Shown here: positions 8,548-16,516 of the stretch, one piece after another
Layout: every line of letters starts with the position of its first letter
How positions within the stretch are numbered: the first letter of the stretch is position 1
From: Rubrolithibacter sp043763625
GTDB taxonomy: Bacteria; Bacteroidota; Bacteroidia; Sphingobacteriales; Sphingobacteriaceae
DNA: 55,988 nt
Reading direction: 5' to 3'
Assembly (NCBI GenBank): GCA_043763625.1
Contig: JAYULL010000068.1
Location: 1-55,988 of the forward strand
The notes under the pieces: model-generated
What the model was told of the DNA's origin: nothing
The model's database searches: none
Seen by the model: only the letters and a program-made list of their open reading frames with translations
Made by a program: the position numbers and the translations under genes

Positions 8548-9743
8548 ATAATCCGACGCCGCTTTTTCTCTTCAACAATCAGCCTAAGCTCTCTACCTGT
8601 TTGCCCGGCAATGAATTTATTTTCCTGTGCCCTTCTGAATAAGTAGGGCATTACTGCTTTTACCGGCCCGTACGGCACGTATTTAGCAACATTAAATCCG
8701 GCATGGGCCAAATTAAAACTGAGATTATCGCTCATGCCCAAAAGTTGCGAGAAGTGTATGTGAGGATGGTTTTCCGGCAAATTTCTTTCCCTCATTAATT
8801 GGGTTAGCATGAGGCAACTCTTTTCATTGTGTGTTCCAGCAACAAAAGATACCCGGTCAATATGTTCGACGCAAAATTTAACAGCTTCGTTAAAATGATG
8901 GTCTGTAGATTCCTTATCGGGATTTATAGGCGATGGATATTTTAATTCGTCCGCTCTCTCTCGCTCCTTCTCCAGATAGGCACCTCGAACCAATTTTGCT
9001 CCTAAAATAAATTGATAATCTTTTGCGTAGGCGAGGTCAGCTTTAAGCGAAGCAAGTTTATCATTCCTGTAAAGCTGATAGGTATTGTAAACGATCGCCT
9101 TTTCACGGTTATAATTTCTCATCATTTCTAAAGCCAAACTGTCTATCGCGTTTTGGATCCAAGTTTCTTCTGCATCAATCATTACCGGAACTTCGGCCTC
9201 AAAAGCCTTTCGGCAGATCTTATTAACACGAGCTTTTGCTTTAAGATATTCGGCTTCTTCTGCCGGAATCAACGTTAACCCCGAACTGACTTTTGCAAGC
9301 AATTCGAGACGTGCAACTCCCGTTATTTTAAAAACTGCAAACGGAATTCTATTGTCGTGTTCAGCTCGTTCAATTATCCTGGCTATTTCTTCAGTTGTTT
9401 GCCGGAATCCTGCTTCGTCTTTCGCTCCTTCCACAGAATAATCTAAAATCGTTCCCACTTTACCGGAAGCTAATTGTGTTATTGTTCCTTCGCATTCGGC
9501 AATTGTTTCTCCCCCACAAAAATGTCGGAAAATAGTATTCTTTATCATCGACTTAATAGGAATACCAATTTGCAGGGCAAACGTACTTGCAGGCATTCCT
9601 ACCGACGTCGCTAATTTGCTGTTCATCGCCCTAAACAACCAATAAGCCAAATTCAATTCGGGGTTTGATCTATGCCTAAAAGCGATTTCGGTATCGGAGA
9701 AAGACAAGTGTGGATCAGAAGTATTAGACAAGTTGGCCGGCAT
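8544..9743 (-). CDS. Proline dehydrogenase
   Basis: FAD-dependent oxidation of proline to pyrroline-5-carboxylate, the first step of proline catabolism. The protein has the Bacteroidota ProDH N-terminal block (FSDTEIAFRHRS), ILDYSVEG, the barrel segments FAVFKITGVAR and VMIDAEETWIQ, GAKLVRGAYLEKER, and the C-terminal YVPYGPVKAVMPYLFRRAQEN flavin/substrate region. Start choice is uncertain. ATG 9743 gives 399 residues and sits 3 bases behind a TAAATTTG box with TTG 18 bases further up. ATGs at 9770 and 9785 are alternatives. The frame continues to 9860 but would overlap the divergent S4 gene. The partner P5C dehydrogenase is not in the window. Confidence 0.93.
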   Translation of the reverse strand: MPANLSNTSDPHLSFSDTEIAFRHRSNPELNLAYWLFRAMNSKLATSVGMPASTFALQIGIPIKSMIKNTIFRHFCGGETIAECEGTITQLASGKVGTILDYSVEGAKDEAGFRQTTEEIARIIERAEHDNRIPFAVFKITGVARLELLAKVSSGLTLIPAEEAEYLKAKARVNKICRKAFEAEVPVMIDAEETWIQNAIDSLALEMMRNYNREKAIVYNTYQLYRNDKLASLKADLAYAKDYQFILGAKLVRGAYLEKERERADELKYPSPINPDKESTDHHFNEAVKFCVEHIDRVSFVAGTHNEKSCLMLTQLMRERNLPENHPHIHFSQLLGMSDNLSFNLAHAGFNVAKYVPYGPVKAVMPYLFRRAQENKFIAGQTGRELRLIVEEKKRRRII

Positions 9744-9790
9744 ACACAAATTTAAAGATTTAACCTGCATTACAACCGTTCGCATTTTTG

Positions 9791-9798
9791 TAAGTTTG
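9791..9798 (+). promoter_or_regulatory. -7 box TAAGTTTG of the S4 gene
   Basis: Matches the Bacteroidota TAnnTTTG consensus and ends 4 bases before the ATG at 9803, so transcription would begin at or next to the start codon. No TTTG is seen at the -33 position, which lowers confidence. Confidence 0.4.
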
Positions 9799-9802
9799 CT
9801 CA

Positions 9803-10009
9803 ATGATTGAATTTCAATTGGTAGGACAGTATATTCCGCTGATACAATTGTTAAAAGCAACCAATTTAGTACAAACCGGCGGCGAAGCTCAAACGATAGT
9901 AAGCGAAGGTTTAGTAAAGTATAACGGGACAGTTGACTATCGAAAACGCCTTAAAGTAAAACACGGCGATACCGTTGAATATAAAAACAAGAAAATCCTC
10001 ATTAAATAA
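9803..10009 (+). CDS. S4-domain RNA-binding protein (YbcJ-like)
   Basis: The 68-residue protein is a single S4 domain of the YbcJ type: IPLIQLLKATNLVQTGGEA, then IVSEGLVKYNGTVDYRKRLKVKHGDTV, the signature RNA-binding loop. Such proteins bind structured RNA, probably on ribosomes. It starts divergently from proline dehydrogenase and ends 3 bases before aroB, so it is the first gene of an S4-aroB unit. Confidence 0.88.
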   Translation: MIEFQLVGQYIPLIQLLKATNLVQTGGEAQTIVSEGLVKYNGTVDYRKRLKVKHGDTVEYKNKKILIK

Positions 10010-10012
10010 TTT

Positions 10013-11080
10013 ATGCAGGCGATTGCAAGTAACGGCTATTCCGTTTTTTTCGATAATACTTTGCATGAAGTGAAAAGCTTTATCGACAACTCCAATTATT
10101 CCAAAATCTTTATCCTCACGGATAGAAATACGGGCGAACATTGCCTTCCGGTTCTTCACCAACACGTACCCGAAACATTAAATTACGATATTATCGAAGT
10201 TGACCCCGGAGAAGAAAATAAAAACATCGATTTCTGTATTGGCGTATGGAATATGTTGCTTGATTTCGGGGCCGACAGAAACAGCCTCCTGATAAATTTA
10301 GGAGGAGGCGTCGTAACCGATATGGGCGGATTTGCTGCTTCAACCTTTAAACGAGGGATAGATTTTGTTCAGATTCCCACAACTTTGCTCTCGCAAGTTG
10401 ACGCTTCTGTTGGCGGCAAAACCGGAATAGATTTAGGGGCGGTTAAAAATATTATCGGCACTTTTACTCAACCGAAAGCAGTTTTTATTTCGCCTGAATT
10501 TTTAAATACGCTCGACAGCCGGCAGCTTGTTTCCGGCTTTGCCGAGATATTGAAACACGGATTAATCTTCGATAAAAAGTTTTTTTTGGAGTTGCAGACT
10601 ATAAGTCCTGAAAATTTAGCTGTAGAAGATATTTATCATTCCGTTAAAATTAAGAACAAGGTTGTTACTGCCGACCCGCAAGAAAAAGGATTACGAAAAA
10701 TTTTAAACTACGGCCACACCGTTGGTCACGCGATAGAAAGTTATTCGCTTACTAACGACCCAAATCCTCTACTCCATGGTGAAGCTATCGCTGTAGGAAT
10801 GATCTGCGAAGCGTATCTTTCTTATAAAATAAACGGATTAAGTCTGGATGATTTAAATCATATCGTTCAAGTTATTCGTGCAAAATTTCCTGATTACAGG
10901 TTCGAAAAATCTATTTACCCCCATGTACTCGAATACATGCAAAACGACAAGAAAAATGTGGGCGGAAAAATAGGTTTTGCTTTGCTAAGTGAAATCGGCA
11001 AATGCGATTATAATATTTACCCGAGCGAGGAAAACATTACTGACAGTTTGAATTTCTATTATAATTTGTTGAATGACTAG
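10013..11080 (+). CDS. aroB: 3-dehydroquinate synthase
   Basis: Second enzyme of the shikimate pathway: converts DAHP to 3-dehydroquinate using NAD and a divalent metal. The 355-residue protein has the nucleotide loop NLGGGVVTDMGGFAASTFKRG, the block QIPTTLLSQVDASVGGKTGID, the metal ligand Glu in GFAEILKHG, and the histidines of NYGHTVGHAIE and LLHGEAIAVG. Length is normal. It starts 3 bases after the S4 gene. The rest of the aromatic block (pheA to aroC) lies downstream after a decayed toxin-like pair and is under separate, attenuated control. Confidence 0.97.
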   Translation: MQAIASNGYSVFFDNTLHEVKSFIDNSNYSKIFILTDRNTGEHCLPVLHQHVPETLNYDIIEVDPGEENKNIDFCIGVWNMLLDFGADRNSLLINLGGGVVTDMGGFAASTFKRGIDFVQIPTTLLSQVDASVGGKTGIDLGAVKNIIGTFTQPKAVFISPEFLNTLDSRQLVSGFAEILKHGLIFDKKFFLELQTISPENLAVEDIYHSVKIKNKVVTADPQEKGLRKILNYGHTVGHAIESYSLTNDPNPLLHGEAIAVGMICEAYLSYKINGLSLDDLNHIVQVIRAKFPDYRFEKSIYPHVLEYMQNDKKNVGGKIGFALLSEIGKCDYNIYPSEENITDSLNFYYNLLND

Positions 11081-11091
11081 CTTTTAGCATA

Positions 11092-11662
11092 ATGCCGAAT
11101 CTTTACATTATTGCAGGCTGTAACGGTGCCGGTAAAACAACTTCATCTTACACCATTTTGCCGGAAATGCTTGATTGTAAAGAATTTGTAAATGCAGATG
11201 AAATTGCAAAAGGTCTTTCTCCCTTTCAGCCTGAGACTGTTTCTTTTCAAGCAGGGCGAATAATGTTGGAAAGGATAAATGACCTCCTAAAGTCAAGACG
11301 CGATTTTGCTTTTGAAACATCCTTATCTACGAAAAGCTATATACAAACGATTAAAAAAGCTCAAGTTTTGGGATACGAGGTGACGCTATTGTTTTTTTGG
11401 CTACGATCTTCGGATTTGGCCGTTGAAAGAGTGAAGCAAAGAGTGTCCACAGGCGGCATAATATTCCTGAAGACGTAGTTGAACGACGGTATATTAAAGG
11501 AACGGATAATTAGTAAATTTATTTATTCCTGTAGTGGATTACTGGACTATAGTTGACAATTCCAAAGAACCTTACAATATTATAGCTGAGGGTGACTCGG
11601 AAGGAATTACAGTTTATAAAAAAGATACTTGGAATATTTTAAATGAGAAGAGAAGATTTTAG
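11092..11662 (+). pseudogene. Zeta-toxin-like P-loop kinase, two -1 frameshifts
   Basis: The first frame (11092-11478) encodes a P-loop (GCNGAGKTT), NADEIAKGLSPFQPE and FAFETSLSTKSY, typical of zeta-toxin-like kinases of Bacteroidota. After VSTGG the frame is lost. Restoring a C at about 11457 yields GGHNIPEDVVERRYIKGTDN. Restoring a T at about 11511 then yields NLFIPVVDYWTIVDNSKEP and a stop at 11660. Both lesions are single-base losses. The intact relative would be about 190 residues. Either decay or assembly errors. The gene follows aroB by 11 bases and overlaps its small partner. Confidence 0.8.
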
Positions 11663-11820
11663 AACGAAATTAATTAAAGGCCTTGAGCTAAGCTTTGAAC
11701 GATTAGTAAAAGCTAAAGCCAAAGAAGACGGTGTTTTGGTTTTCTGAAAACGGGAAGATAGTAGAGGTTAAGGCAAAAGATTTAGAAAAAGAAATGGAGG
11801 CGAAACGAAAAGTTTTTTAA
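11643..11820 (+). pseudogene. Small partner of the zeta-like gene, one +1 frameshift
   Basis: An ATG at 11643 opens a frame beginning MRREDFRTKLIKGLELSFERL and stops at 11745. Removing one T from the run at 11740-11743 joins it to VSENGKIVEVKAKDLEKEME, ending at 11820, for about 58 residues. Small proteins of this kind accompany zeta-like kinases in Bacteroidota and may act as the antitoxin (inference). It overlaps the end of the kinase frame by 20 bases, as expected for a coupled pair. Confidence 0.6.
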
Positions 11821-11837
11821 ATTTTTAAAACAATTTA

Positions 11838-11868
11838 TTGCATTTCAAATTTCAACTTCCTACATTTG
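11838..11868 (+). promoter_or_regulatory. Promoter of the attenuated pheA operon
   Basis: TTG at 11838-11840 and TACATTTG at 11861-11868, 20 bases apart, fit the Bacteroidota -33/-7 consensus. Transcription would start near 11873, about 9 bases before the leader peptide ATG. Confidence 0.65.
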
Positions 11869-11881
11869 ACGAAACAAAGAC

Positions 11882-11950
11882 ATGACAATTAACACTAACG
11901 CATTTTGGTTCGGTTTCTTTTACTTCTTCTTTAGTAAGAACCGGGACTAG
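11882..11950 (+). CDS. Phe-rich leader peptide of the pheA attenuator
   Basis: A 22-codon frame from ATG at 11882 to TAG at 11950. Residues 8-17 read FWFGFFYFFF: seven Phe, one Trp and one Tyr in ten codons. It ends SKNRD. It lies between a good promoter and an intrinsic terminator just ahead of prephenate dehydratase, exactly where a translated attenuation leader is expected. The last three codons form the first strand of the antiterminator. Its composition points to Phe-tRNA as the main signal. I am confident it is a real leader although it is far below normal gene length. Confidence 0.85.
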   Translation: MTINTNAFWFGFFYFFFSKNRD

Positions 11951-12007
11951 TATGCTTAGGTAAAGTATAACAGAAAGTCCCGGTTTAAAAACCGGGACTT
12001 TTTTTTT
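11939..12007 (+). promoter_or_regulatory. Transcription attenuator with alternative hairpins
   Basis: Strand 1 (11939-11948) and strand 3 (11990-11999) are the same ten bases, AACCGGGACT. Strand 2 (11976-11985), AGTCCCGGTT, can pair with either. Pairing 1:2 is the antiterminator and pairing 2:3 is the terminator. Strand 1 overlaps leader codons 20-22 and the stop. A ribosome that finishes the leader would cover strand 1 and allow termination. One stalled at the early Phe codons would leave it free, giving read-through into pheA. This is inference from the sequence and the classical mechanism. Confidence 0.82.
11974..12007 (+). terminator. Intrinsic terminator of the pheA leader
   Basis: The stem AAAGTCCCGG/CCGGGACTTT with a TTTAAAAA loop is followed by nine T (11999-12007). 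It lies 10 bases before the pheA ATG and must be read through for expression of the operon. Confidence 0.9.
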
Positions 12008-12016
12008 ACATATAAA

Positions 12017-12844
12017 ATGGAGAAAAAAAGAATAGCTATTCAAGGAATTAAAGCTTCTTTTCACGAAGAAGCGGCAATCAAATATTTCGGAGAAAATATC
12101 GAAACAATTGAATGCAATTCCTTTAAATCAACTTGTGAAGCGCTTAAACAAAAAAAGGCCGATTTCGCAGTTATGGCTATAGAAAATTCCATTGCCGGCA
12201 GTATTCTCCCGAATTTCGTTTTACTGCGAGATAATCATTTCTCTATTATAGGTGAGGTATATCTTCAAATTCAATTGCACTTGCTTGCTTTGCCGGGTGT
12301 AAAATTTGAACAGGTAAAAAGAGTAGAATCACATCCTATTGCTATTCGCCAATGCGACGATTTTTTCAATGAACATCCCGGCTTAAATGTAGTAGAAAGT
12401 ACAGATACGGCGGCTTGTGCCAAGAAAATCCGAGACGAACAATTAACAGATACCGTGGCGATAGCAAATCAGCTTGCGGCTAAAACTTACGGACTTGAAA
12501 TTATGGAGGGTCGAATAGAATCTAATAAGAAAAACTATACTCGTTTCCTTATTCTATCTGATAATAAAGAAGATGAAGTTAAAGAAAGCGACAAAGCTTC
12601 GCTGTCATTTCAATTAATTGACGAAGTAGGTTCGCTGGCTAAGGTGCTCAATATCTTCGCGGAACACGCCATCAACTTAAGTAAAATACAATCAATGCCG
12701 GTGTTAGGCAAAAGGCATCAGTATAATTTTTATGTAGATATTGAATGGACTAACCGACCGGATTACGAAGAAGTTTTGCGGAAGATTTTACGCTATACCG
12801 TAAACTTCAATATTATGGGCGAATACAAAAAGAACGAAAATTAG
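12017..12844 (+). CDS. pheA: Prephenate dehydratase
   Basis: Converts prephenate to phenylpyruvate, the committed step to phenylalanine. Monofunctional, 275 residues. The dehydratase domain begins RIAIQGIKASFHEEAA and has AVMAIENSIAGSI, VESHPIAIRQCDDF and the catalytic Thr in KKNYTRFLIL. The C-terminal ACT domain (SFQLIDEVGSLAKVLNIFAEH, IQSMPVLGKRHQYNFYVDIE) should bind Phe for feedback inhibition. The first gene behind the Phe attenuator, so it is controlled at both transcription and enzyme level. Confidence 0.96.
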   Translation: MEKKRIAIQGIKASFHEEAAIKYFGENIETIECNSFKSTCEALKQKKADFAVMAIENSIAGSILPNFVLLRDNHFSIIGEVYLQIQLHLLALPGVKFEQVKRVESHPIAIRQCDDFFNEHPGLNVVESTDTAACAKKIRDEQLTDTVAIANQLAAKTYGLEIMEGRIESNKKNYTRFLILSDNKEDEVKESDKASLSFQLIDEVGSLAKVLNIFAEHAINLSKIQSMPVLGKRHQYNFYVDIEWTNRPDYEEVLRKILRYTVNFNIMGEYKKNEN

Positions 12845-12873
12845 AAACAGATAAAAAATTAAAATAAAAAACA

Positions 12874-13983
12874 ATGAAACTGAATTTACAAGTTGAACCG
12901 TTATCAAACTGGTTAAAACCTCGTAATGAAAACGAGCCTTTGATCATTGCCGGCCCATGTAGTGCCGAAACAGAAGAGCAGTTAATGGCTACCGCACGAT
13001 TGCTCGCTCAAACAGGAAAAATTGCGGCGTTACGTGCCGGAATCTGGAAACCGAGAACTCGCCCCGGAGAGTTTGAAGGCATCGGGAGTATTGGCTTAGA
13101 ATGGCTAAATCGTGCAAAACAAGAAACAGGGTTACCTATAACTGTTGAGGTTGCAAATGCAAAACACGTTGAAGAAGCCTTGGCCGCTAAGGTTGATATC
13201 CTTTGGGTTGGCGCACGCTCAACAGTAAATCCGTTCACCGTTCAGGAAATTGCGGATGCCCTTAAAGGTGTCGACATTCCGGTAATGGTAAAAAATCCGG
13301 TAAATCCTGATCTTTCTTTATGGATCGGTGCTTTAGAGCGCATCAACGGTGCCGGGATTACCAAACTTGCTGCTATTCATCGCGGCTTTTCCTCGCACGA
13401 AAAAAGCGCTTTTCGCAACGAGCCGATGTGGGAGCTCGGCATTCAATTAAAAACCGCTTGTCCTGAACTTCCGGTAATTTGCGATCCCAGCCACATTTGC
13501 GGTAACCGGGAACTAATTCCATATATTTCTCAGAAAGCTTTGGATTTGGATATGCAGGGTTTAATGATCGAATCTCACATGGATCCTTCTGTTGCTTGGA
13601 CCGACGCAAAACAACAACTTACTCCCGCTGCTTTAGCTGATCTAATCGCTCACTTAACGCTTCGCCATCCTGAACCGCAAGACGGAGTTGTAGCTGATAA
13701 ACTCGTTGAATTTCGTAAGCAAATCGACAATATTGATGATCAGATCATCAGAAAGCTTGCTGAGCGCATGACGGTAGTAAATAAGATCGGTGAGTATAAA
13801 AGAGATAACGACATTACAATTCTTCAGGTGAATCGTTGGGACGAGATCATTCATAAACGTGCAGATTTCGCGAAAGCTTTAAAACTTGATTTGGATTTCA
13901 CCACCAAGTTTTTGGAATTGATACACAACGAATCTATTCGCAAACAAACTGAAATTATGAACGCAAAACCTGCCGAAGCTTAA
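12874..13983 (+). CDS. DAHP synthase / chorismate mutase fusion
   Basis: A bifunctional 369-residue enzyme. Residues 1-265 form a class I-beta DAHP synthase (IIAGPCSAE, ALRAGIWKPRTRPGEFEG, KNPVNPD, AAIHRGFS, PVICDPSHICG, GLMIESHMDPS), catalysing entry into the shikimate pathway. Residues 280-365 form an AroQ-type chorismate mutase (RKQIDNIDDQIIRKLAERM, IGEYKRDN). This fusion is typical of Bacteroidota. It starts 29 bases after pheA and 2 bases before aroA, so one Phe-controlled transcript carries the entry, branch-point and Phe-specific steps. Confidence 0.96.
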   Translation: MKLNLQVEPLSNWLKPRNENEPLIIAGPCSAETEEQLMATARLLAQTGKIAALRAGIWKPRTRPGEFEGIGSIGLEWLNRAKQETGLPITVEVANAKHVEEALAAKVDILWVGARSTVNPFTVQEIADALKGVDIPVMVKNPVNPDLSLWIGALERINGAGITKLAAIHRGFSSHEKSAFRNEPMWELGIQLKTACPELPVICDPSHICGNRELIPYISQKALDLDMQGLMIESHMDPSVAWTDAKQQLTPAALADLIAHLTLRHPEPQDGVVADKLVEFRKQIDNIDDQIIRKLAERMTVVNKIGEYKRDNDITILQVNRWDEIIHKRADFAKALKLDLDFTTKFLELIHNESIRKQTEIMNAKPAEA

Positions 13984-13985
13984 CA

Positions 13986-15242
13986 ATGAATTCAGGAAGC
14001 ATAGTTCTTTCTAAGCCGGAAAAAAATATCTCCGGAACCGTTCGCTTAACCGGATCGAAAAGCGAAAGCAACCGAGCCTTAATTCTTAACGCTCTGAGTA
14101 AAGGCTCGGTTGCTGTCGAAAATCTTTCTTCCGCCGACGATACTAAGACCTTGTTTGGAATTTTGGAGGAGTTGAAAGCCGACAGTGAAAAGTTGAAAGT
14201 TGCGAGTGTGGATGTTGGACCTGCGGGAACTGCAATGCGGTTTTTGACTTCCTATTTTACTGTTACCGGACAAGAAGTTGTTCTTACAGGAACAAAGCGA
14301 ATGAAAGAACGGCCGATTGGTTTACTTGTTGAAGCTTTAGAATCTCTTGGTGCTAACATTGAATACGTTGAAAACGAAGGATTTCCTCCGTTAAAGTTTA
14401 ACAAAGGTTTTCGTCAAAAACAGAAAAATATTCAATTAAAGGGAGATGTGAGTTCTCAATACATTACTTCGCTATTGCTGGTTGCTCCTACCCTTTCTTT
14501 GGGTTTAGAGCTTGAGATTGCCGGTGAATTAACCTCAAGACCGTATGTTGAAATGACATTGGCGATGTTGAAAGATTGCGGAATAAGTTACACTTGGACC
14601 GGCAATAAAATTTCCATTTCTAATCAAGAGTATAATGCTTCAACGCTAACGGTTGAACCGGATTGGAGCGCGGCTTCTTATTGGTATTCGATTGCGGCTC
14701 TTTCCAATGAAGCAAGTATTGATCTTCCGTATCTGAAACAAAACAGTTTACAAGGCGACAGTGCAATTGCCGAAATTATGGAAAGCTTCGGGATTAGTTC
14801 TGAGTTTTACGATACAGGCGTTAAACTTACCAAGACTTCCGGCACCGTTACTCAAACCTCTTTCGACTTTAAAGACTGCCCTGATTTAGCACAAACGGTT
14901 GTAGTTTGTTGTGCTGCGTTGGGCCACAATGCTACCTTTACCGGATTGGAAACCTTAAAAATCAAGGAAACTGACCGGGTAAAAGCACTTCAAAACGAGC
15001 TTGCTAAAATTGGAGTGAAATTCACGGAGGATAATAAAACCTATGTCTTAAATTGTTCCGGACTTAGTTTTCCCGACAAGGTTTCAATTGGAACTTACGA
15101 AGACCATAGGATGGCAATGGCTTTTGCACCATTGGCTTTAAAAGTTGGGGAAGTAGAAATTGAAGATCGTAAAGTCGTAGGTAAATCTTATCCTTCTTTT
15201 TGGGAAGATTTAGAATCGGTGGGGTTTATGCTAAAAGTTTAA
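13986..15242 (+). CDS. aroA: EPSP synthase (3-phosphoshikimate 1-carboxyvinyltransferase)
   Basis: Transfers the enolpyruvyl group from PEP to shikimate-3-phosphate. The 418-residue protein has LTGSKSESNRALILNAL, VGPAGTAMRFLTSY, the arginine loop TGTKRMKERPIG, GDVSSQYITSLL, DWSAASYWY and KIKETDRVKAL, all family hallmarks. It starts 2 bases after the DAHP synthase/mutase gene, indicating translational coupling in the pheA operon. Confidence 0.96.
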   Translation: MNSGSIVLSKPEKNISGTVRLTGSKSESNRALILNALSKGSVAVENLSSADDTKTLFGILEELKADSEKLKVASVDVGPAGTAMRFLTSYFTVTGQEVVLTGTKRMKERPIGLLVEALESLGANIEYVENEGFPPLKFNKGFRQKQKNIQLKGDVSSQYITSLLLVAPTLSLGLELEIAGELTSRPYVEMTLAMLKDCGISYTWTGNKISISNQEYNASTLTVEPDWSAASYWYSIAALSNEASIDLPYLKQNSLQGDSAIAEIMESFGISSEFYDTGVKLTKTSGTVTQTSFDFKDCPDLAQTVVVCCAALGHNATFTGLETLKIKETDRVKALQNELAKIGVKFTEDNKTYVLNCSGLSFPDKVSIGTYEDHRMAMAFAPLALKVGEVEIEDRKVVGKSYPSFWEDLESVGFMLKV

Positions 15243-15264
15243 TTGTTGGTTTGTTTAAGGGTGT

Positions 15265-15344
15265 TGTCACCCTGAGCGAAGTCGAGGGGTCTTAAAAAGG
15301 AACAAAAATTACTAAAAGATGCTTCGACTCCGCTCAGCATGACA
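15265..15344. repeat. REP-like inverted repeat between aroA and aroC
   Basis: The arms at 15265-15293 and 15316-15344 are imperfect inverted copies of the Bacteroidota intergenic motif CACCCTGAGCGAAGTCGAGG / CTTCGACTCCGCTCAG, separated by 22 A-rich bases. The unit resembles repeats found in many copies in Bacteroidota genomes. It may form a large hairpin in the transcript or mark a mobile REP. Only this copy is seen in the window. Confidence 0.75.
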
Positions 15345-15409
15345 AAGAAAATACGTCGAGGCATCAGCCCTGTCTCATATCTCAATTCTAATATCTAACA
15401 TCTAAACAC

Positions 15410-16504
15410 ATGGCAGGTAACTCTTTCGGACAAGTATTCAGGATAACAACCTTCGGTGAATCGCACGGCGCTGCAATCGGAGTAATTATTGACGGTTGTC
15501 CGCCTAATATAGAATTAGACCTTGATTTTATTCAAGGCGAGTTGGATAAACGCAAACCGGGGCAATCTCGAATTACAACACAACGCAAAGAAAGCGACGA
15601 GTTTCAAATTCTCTCCGGGATTTTTGAAGGCAAGACTACCGGAACGCCGTTAATGTTATTAATCCCGAACTCGGATCAACGCTCCAAAGACTACGACCAT
15701 AACAAAGATATTTTCCGGCCTTCTCACGCTGATTATACGTACCAAAGCAAATACGGCATTCGTGACCATCGCGGCGGCGGGCGATCTTCGGCTCGAGAAA
15801 CAGCGGCTCGAGTTGCGGCGGGGGCAGTTGCCAAGTTAATGTTAAAGCAAGTAGGGATTGAAGTTTTTGCGCACGTTTCTTCTGTCGGAAAAATCGATGC
15901 TCCGAATATTGATTCTTCTGATTTAAACGCTTTGCTTGCAATTAGAGAAGAGAATTTGGTTCGTTGTGCGGATCCGGCAACCGCTCATCAAATGACTGAG
16001 TATATCGACGAAATCCGAAAAGCCGGAGATACAGTAGGCGGAAAAGTTGCGTGTATTATTCGTAATTGCCGGGTCGGATTAGGCGAACCCGTTTTTGATA
16101 AACTACATGCCGACTTGGGTAAAGCGATGTTAAGCATTAATTCAGTTCACGGGTTTGAATACGGCTCCGGTTTTGCCGGAAGTGAAATGAGAGGTTCGGA
16201 ACATAACGATATTTTTATTGCCAAATCCGACACCGAAAACGTGAGTACACTAACAAATTATTCCGGCGGCATTCAAGGCGGAATATCAAACGGAATGGAC
16301 ATCACTTTTAAAGTTGCCTTTAAGCCCGTTGCTACCATTATGCAAAATCAGGCAACAGTAAATAAAGAAGGTGAAGCAGCTGAGATCAAAGGTAAAGGGC
16401 GTCATGATCCGTGTGTGGTTCCTCGAGCGGTGGCAATTGTTGAAGCAATGGCGGCGCTAGTAATAGCTGACCATTATTTAAGAAATAAAGCCGTGATTTT
16501 TTAA
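15410..16504 (+). CDS. aroC: Chorismate synthase
   Basis: The last step of the common aromatic pathway: makes chorismate from EPSP with reduced FMN. The 364-residue protein begins MAGNSFGQVFRITTFGESHG and has RKPGQSRITTQRKE, the glycine-rich FRPSHADYTYQSKYG and DHRGGGRSSARETAARVAAG, and the C-terminal KGRHDPCVVPRAVAIVEAM. It is 168 bases behind aroA with the inverted repeat between, so it may be read from the same transcript or from its own promoter. Confidence 0.97.
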   Translation: MAGNSFGQVFRITTFGESHGAAIGVIIDGCPPNIELDLDFIQGELDKRKPGQSRITTQRKESDEFQILSGIFEGKTTGTPLMLLIPNSDQRSKDYDHNKDIFRPSHADYTYQSKYGIRDHRGGGRSSARETAARVAAGAVAKLMLKQVGIEVFAHVSSVGKIDAPNIDSSDLNALLAIREENLVRCADPATAHQMTEYIDEIRKAGDTVGGKVACIIRNCRVGLGEPVFDKLHADLGKAMLSINSVHGFEYGSGFAGSEMRGSEHNDIFIAKSDTENVSTLTNYSGGIQGGISNGMDITFKVAFKPVATIMQNQATVNKEGEAAEIKGKGRHDPCVVPRAVAIVEAMAALVIADHYLRNKAVIF

Positions 16505-16516
16505 TATCTTTCGAAG

